In this document: in pieces, positions 31,807 to 35,130 of the stretch
Layout: each line of letters begins with the position of its first letter
How positions within the stretch are numbered: the first letter of the stretch is position 1
NCBI RefSeq assembly: GCF_903933125.1
Contig: NZ_CAIZIZ010000505.1
Location: forward strand, 1-35,130
DNA from: an uncultured Lamprocystis sp.
Lineage (GTDB): Bacteria > Pseudomonadota > Gammaproteobacteria > Chromatiales > Chromatiaceae
DNA: 35,130 nt
Direction of reading: 5' to 3'
Notes under the pieces: generated by a model
Database searches by the model: none
What the model was told of the DNA's origin: nothing
The model's input: only the letters and a program-made list of their open reading frames with translations
Program-made: the position numbers and the translations under genes

Positions 31807-34125
31807 ATGACCAGACAAGACCACGAGAGCGCCGCGCTCGCCGACGACGAGCAGACGTGGGGCAAAGGCAATACGCCCGAGGTCTCATGGGCGGGCTTTA
31901 CTGCCGGTCCCTGGCAGCACGAGATCGACGTGCGCGATTTCATCCAGCGCAACGTCACGCCCTATACCGGCGACCATCAGTTCCTGGCGGGCGCCACCAA
32001 GGCCACCAAGGCGCTATGGAACCGCGTAATGGAACTGCGCAAAGAAGAGTTCGAGAAAGGCGGCGTACTGGATGCCGACACCAGCGTGCCGTCGGACCTG
32101 CTGTCGCATGGTGCGGGCTATATCCAGCCATCGCTCGAATCGATCGTCGGCCTGCAGACCGACAAGCCGCTCAAGCGGGCGATCATGCCCACCGGCGGCG
32201 TCAAGATGGTGGTCGATGGGCTCAAGGCCTACGGCTATAAGATCGATCCGGCGATCCAGGAAATCTTCGGCCGCTATCGCAAGTCGCACAATCAGGGGGT
32301 CTTTGACGCCTATACGTCCGAGATGCGGGCGATCCGCAAGTCCGGCATCATCACCGGTCTGCCGGACGCCTATGGCCGTGGGCGGATCATCGGCGACTAC
32401 CGCCGCGTTGCCCTGTATGGTGTCGATCGCCTGATCGCCGAGCGTGAAGAGCAGAAAGACATCAGCGACGCGGCGCGCATGAGCGAAGAGGTCATCCGTG
32501 AGCGCGAGGAGCTCAGCGATCAGATTCGCGCGCTGAAAGACCTCAAGGTGATGGCTGCCAAGTATGGCTATGATATCTCCGGACCGGCCAACACGGCCCA
32601 GGAAGCCATCCAGTGGCTCTATTTCGGTTATCTCGGCGCCATCAAGGAGCAGAACGGTGCCGCCATGTCGCTGGGGCGTACCTCGACCTTCCTCGACATC
32701 TACGTGGAGCGCGATCTGAAGGCGCGTCGCCTGACCGAGAGCGAGGCGCAGGCGCTGTTCGACCAGTTTGTAATCAAGCTGCGGCTGGTGAAGTTCCTGC
32801 GGACGCCGGATTATGACGCGCTGTTCTCGGGCGACCCGACTTGGGTGACCGAGTCCATCGGCGGCATGAGTTCCGACGGCCGCACGCTGGTGACCAAGTC
32901 GTCCTTCCGCTTCCTGCATACGCTCGAGACCCTGGGCGCTGCGCCGGAGCCGAATCTGACGGTCCTGTGGTCGCACGCGCTGCCGCAGGGTTTCAAGGAT
33001 TTCTGTGCGCTGACCTCCATCCGCACCTCATCGATCCAGTATGAGAACGATGACCTGATGCGCGGTTTCTGGGGGGACGACTACGGCATTGCCTGCTGTG
33101 TGTCGCCCATGCGGATCGGCAAGCAGATGCAATTCTTCGGCGCGCGCGCCAATCTTGCCAAGTGCATGCTCTACGCCCTGAACGGTGGGCGCGACGAGTT
33201 GACCGGCGAGCAGATCGGGCCAGCCCTGGAGCCGATTTCCTCCGACGTGCTGGACTACGACGAGGTGATCGGACATTTCCTGCCGATGATGGACTGGCTG
33301 GCGCGAACCTATGTCGGCGCGCTCAATGTCATTCATTACATGCATGACAAATATTCTTACGAGCGGCTGGAAATGGCGCTGCATGACAAGGATGTGCTGC
33401 GCACCCTGGCCTGCGGCATGGCCGGCTTGTCCGTGGTGGCCGACTCGCTGGCCGCGATCAAATACGCCAAGGTCACGGCGGTGCGTGACGAACGCGGCCT
33501 CGCCCAGGACTTCATCATCGAGGGCGATCCGCCGCGCTTCGGCAACAACGACGAGCGAGTCGACGCGATTGCCCGCTGGGCCATGGAAGCCTTCATGGAG
33601 AAGCTCAAGAAGATCCCGGCCTATCGCAATGCGGTGCATACCCAGTCGATCCTGACCATCACCTCCAATGTGGTCTACGGCAAGAAAACGGGGGCAACGC
33701 CGGACGGACGCAAGAAGGGTGAACCCTTTGCGCCCGGCGCCAATCCGATGAGCGGCCGTGACTTCAAGGGTGCCCTGGCGTCCATGTCCTCGGTGGCCAA
33801 GTTGGATTACCGCCATGCGCAGGACGGGATCTCCTACACCTTCTCGATCGTCCCGAGTGCGCTCGGACCAGTGGAGTCGGACCAGATCGCCAATCTGACC
33901 GGGTTGCTGGACACCTATTTTGGTTTGAATCCACACAGCAACGGCGCTCAGCACATCAATGTCAACGTGCTGGAGCGTGAAGCCCTGCTGGATGCCATGG
34001 AGCATCCGGAGAAGTATCCGCAGCTCACCATCCGGGTGTCGGGGTACGCGGTTAACTTTGTCAAGCTGACGCGCGAGCAACAGCTCGATGTGGTCAACCG
34101 CACCTTCCATGGCTGCTGTGCCTGA
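31807..34125 (+). CDS. pflB: Pyruvate formate-lyase (formate C-acetyltransferase)
   Basis: 772 residues, full length. It converts pyruvate and CoA to acetyl-CoA and formate under anoxic conditions using a glycyl radical. The active-site pair is C430-C431 in GIACCVSPM and the radical glycine is G746 in RVSGYAVNF, both in the standard PflB context, so this is PflB rather than a diol dehydratase or TdcE-like paralogue with altered pocket, though TdcE cannot be excluded. AGGAG lies 7 bases before ATG 31807. The 3' end overlaps pflA by 17 bases. In a phototroph it suits dark fermentation of storage carbon. Confidence 0.97.
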   Translation: MTRQDHESAALADDEQTWGKGNTPEVSWAGFTAGPWQHEIDVRDFIQRNVTPYTGDHQFLAGATKATKALWNRVMELRKEEFEKGGVLDADTSVPSDLLSHGAGYIQPSLESIVGLQTDKPLKRAIMPTGGVKMVVDGLKAYGYKIDPAIQEIFGRYRKSHNQGVFDAYTSEMRAIRKSGIITGLPDAYGRGRIIGDYRRVALYGVDRLIAEREEQKDISDAARMSEEVIREREELSDQIRALKDLKVMAAKYGYDISGPANTAQEAIQWLYFGYLGAIKEQNGAAMSLGRTSTFLDIYVERDLKARRLTESEAQALFDQFVIKLRLVKFLRTPDYDALFSGDPTWVTESIGGMSSDGRTLVTKSSFRFLHTLETLGAAPEPNLTVLWSHALPQGFKDFCALTSIRTSSIQYENDDLMRGFWGDDYGIACCVSPMRIGKQMQFFGARANLAKCMLYALNGGRDELTGEQIGPALEPISSDVLDYDEVIGHFLPMMDWLARTYVGALNVIHYMHDKYSYERLEMALHDKDVLRTLACGMAGLSVVADSLAAIKYAKVTAVRDERGLAQDFIIEGDPPRFGNNDERVDAIARWAMEAFMEKLKKIPAYRNAVHTQSILTITSNVVYGKKTGATPDGRKKGEPFAPGANPMSGRDFKGALASMSSVAKLDYRHAQDGISYTFSIVPSALGPVESDQIANLTGLLDTYFGLNPHSNGAQHINVNVLEREALLDAMEHPEKYPQLTIRVSGYAVNFVKLTREQQLDVVNRTFHGCCA

Positions 34126-34870
34126 AGTCACTGCGGTGGACGGCTACGTCCACTCCGTTGAGACCGCCGGGACCGTTGACGGTCCCGGCGTGCGCTTTGT
34201 CGTGTTTCTGGCCGGCTGTCGTCTGACCTGCCTCTATTGCCATAACCCGGACACGCAAAAGCTCGGTGGCGGGCGGCTCCTATCGAGCCGTGCGTTGCTG
34301 CAGGAGATCGCGGAGTACAAGCCCTATCTGATGCATACCCACGGCGGGGTGACCGTCAGCGGCGGTGAGCCGCTGGTGCAGCCCGCGTTCGTCGAGGCGG
34401 TCTTTCAGGGCTGCAAGGATCTGGGGCTGCACACGGCATTGGACACCAGCGGTTTTCTCGGCGCACGTGCGTCGGATGCGCTGCTCGATGCCACTGATCT
34501 GGTGTTGCTCGATATCAAGTCCGGTCTGCCCGGGTTGTATCAACGGGTGACCGGCGTGCCGCTCCAGCCGACGCTGGAGTTCGCCCGACGACTGGAGGCC
34601 AGGAAGCAACCGGTCTGGGTGCGATTCGTTCTTGTTCCCGGTCTGACCGATGGCGAGGACAACATCCGTGCCGTTGCGCGCATCGTGGCCAAACTCACGA
34701 ATGTCGAGCGCGTCGAAGTGTTGCCCTTCCATAAAATGGGCGAGCACAAGTGGGATGAGATGGGCATGGAGTACAAGCTCAAAGCGACGCCATCGCCAAC
34801 CAGGGAGCAGCTTGAGCACGCGGATGCAATATTCCGTGCTGAGGGTGTGGTGACCGCGTCGTCAGGGTAG
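34109..34870 (+). CDS. pflA: Pyruvate formate-lyase activating enzyme (radical SAM)
   Basis: 253 residues. The radical SAM cluster motif is C37-RLT-C41-LY-C44 (CX3CX2C), followed by [14 protein letters not shown], the SAM-binding GGE motif, and [10 protein letters not shown] near the C-terminus, typical of PflA. It installs the glycyl radical on PflB. Start ATG 34109 overlaps the pflB end; GTG 34118 is a shorter alternative. The overlap indicates translational coupling. Confidence 0.96.
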   Translation: MAAVPEVTAVDGYVHSVETAGTVDGPGVRFVVFLAGCRLTCLYCHNPDTQKLGGGRLLSSRALLQEIAEYKPYLMHTHGGVTVSGGEPLVQPAFVEAVFQGCKDLGLHTALDTSGFLGARASDALLDATDLVLLDIKSGLPGLYQRVTGVPLQPTLEFARRLEARKQPVWVRFVLVPGLTDGEDNIRAVARIVAKLTNVERVEVLPFHKMGEHKWDEMGMEYKLKATPSPTREQLEHADAIFRAEGVVTASSG

Positions 34871-35130
34871 TGCGCGCAATGCTCCGGGCGATCCGCAGCG
34901 CGCGTTGTGGCATCGTTACCCGAGTCGCCGCGCCGGACCTGCGGCTCCCAAGCCCCGACCCGCTTGGCTGAGCGGATTCGGTTGCAGATTAAGAGGATAT
35001 CCGGAACAAAATATGCTAAAACTGACAAATCCTATAATTTACAACGCTTAATCTATCAAGTGCCGAAAGCGCCGTATTGTCAGAGTTCAGTAACATATCA
35101 AGAAATTGCAAACGGTTGTCTTTAATATGC
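34871..35130. other. Region after pflA, turning AT-rich
   Basis: 260 bases. No convincing gene; a 72-codon open frame has no ribosome binding site. From about 34990 to the end the sequence becomes distinctly AT-rich, suggesting a promoter region or the edge of acquired DNA. A 20-base stretch at 34967-34986 resembles one at 16919-16938 (18 of 20). No terminator with a T-run is seen after pflA. Confidence 0.5.

Noticed and set aside
33028-34131. 367-codon minus-strand open frame opposite pflB
   Set aside because: PflB is complete with its radical glycine and cysteine pair on the plus strand; the antisense frame is a compositional shadow.
34907-35125. 72-codon open frame at the right edge
   Set aside because: Crosses an abrupt composition change and lacks a ribosome binding site; more likely noncoding.
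1-35130. CRISPR arrays, tRNA or rRNA genes, transposase genes
   Set aside because: No regularly spaced repeats, no tRNA-like cloverleaf with a CCA-type acceptor, and no transposase or integrase motifs were seen. The cloverleaf at 17651-17771 is a palindromic repeat, not a tRNA.

Overview
The window looks like chromosomal DNA from a GC-rich gammaproteobacterium, most likely a purple sulfur bacterium (Chromatiaceae) or close relative. The evidence is a syntenic glnE - ilvE - zinc-finger block, UbiD with a UbiB/Fre-type flavin reductase nearby, a glycine-rich RRM protein, an anaerobic pflB-pflA pair, and several REP-like palindromic repeats at gene ends. The lineage is inferred; no rRNA is present.

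Layout. 1-2275 (minus): a nitrile-hydratase-beta-like C-terminal remnant, a palindromic repeat that forms the end of a TerB-family gene, a second palindrome, and an orphan dihydrolipoamide-dehydrogenase-type flavoprotein. 2767-16831 (plus): a compact eight-gene defence operon. 17006-17638: an unrecognised protein. 17651-18516: a small methyltransferase gene bracketed by two direct copies of a MITE-like element. 18614-23825 (minus): zinc-finger protein, IlvE, GlnE and a hexose-6-phosphate mutarotase. 24056-25833 (minus): a lipoprotein and a ferredoxin-domain flavin reductase. 25914-28642 (plus): an SDR-family protein, then a tandem array alternating Rap1a/Tai-like periplasmic proteins with glycine-zipper lipoproteins. 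28675-29434: a long structured leader and an RRM protein. 29571-31049 (minus): UbiD. 31807-34870: pflB-pflA. The last 150 bases turn AT-rich.

The centrepiece is the 2767-16831 operon. Its order is DUF4007 protein, BrxC-like ATPase, DndC-like PAPS-reductase-family protein (BrxP type), second DUF4007 protein, small unknown protein, second BrxC/PglY-like ATPase, PglZ, and short BrxL. Most genes overlap by 4 bases or are a few bases apart. This is the core of a type 4 BREX-like system, in which a sulfur-inserting enzyme rather than the PglX methylase is expected to mark self DNA. It has two paralogous DUF4007 proteins and two paralogous BrxC-like ATPases, which suggests a two-module machine. The sulfotransferase-like gene and the second DUF4007 gene are clearly AT-richer than the rest, as if exchanged as a cassette. 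No methylase, no DndA/B/D/E and no BrxA/B are present.

Other items of interest are the tandem Rap1a-like/lipoprotein array, the repeat-bracketed methyltransferase, the gene-end palindrome at 102-175, and operator-like palindromes in front of the defence operon and pflB.
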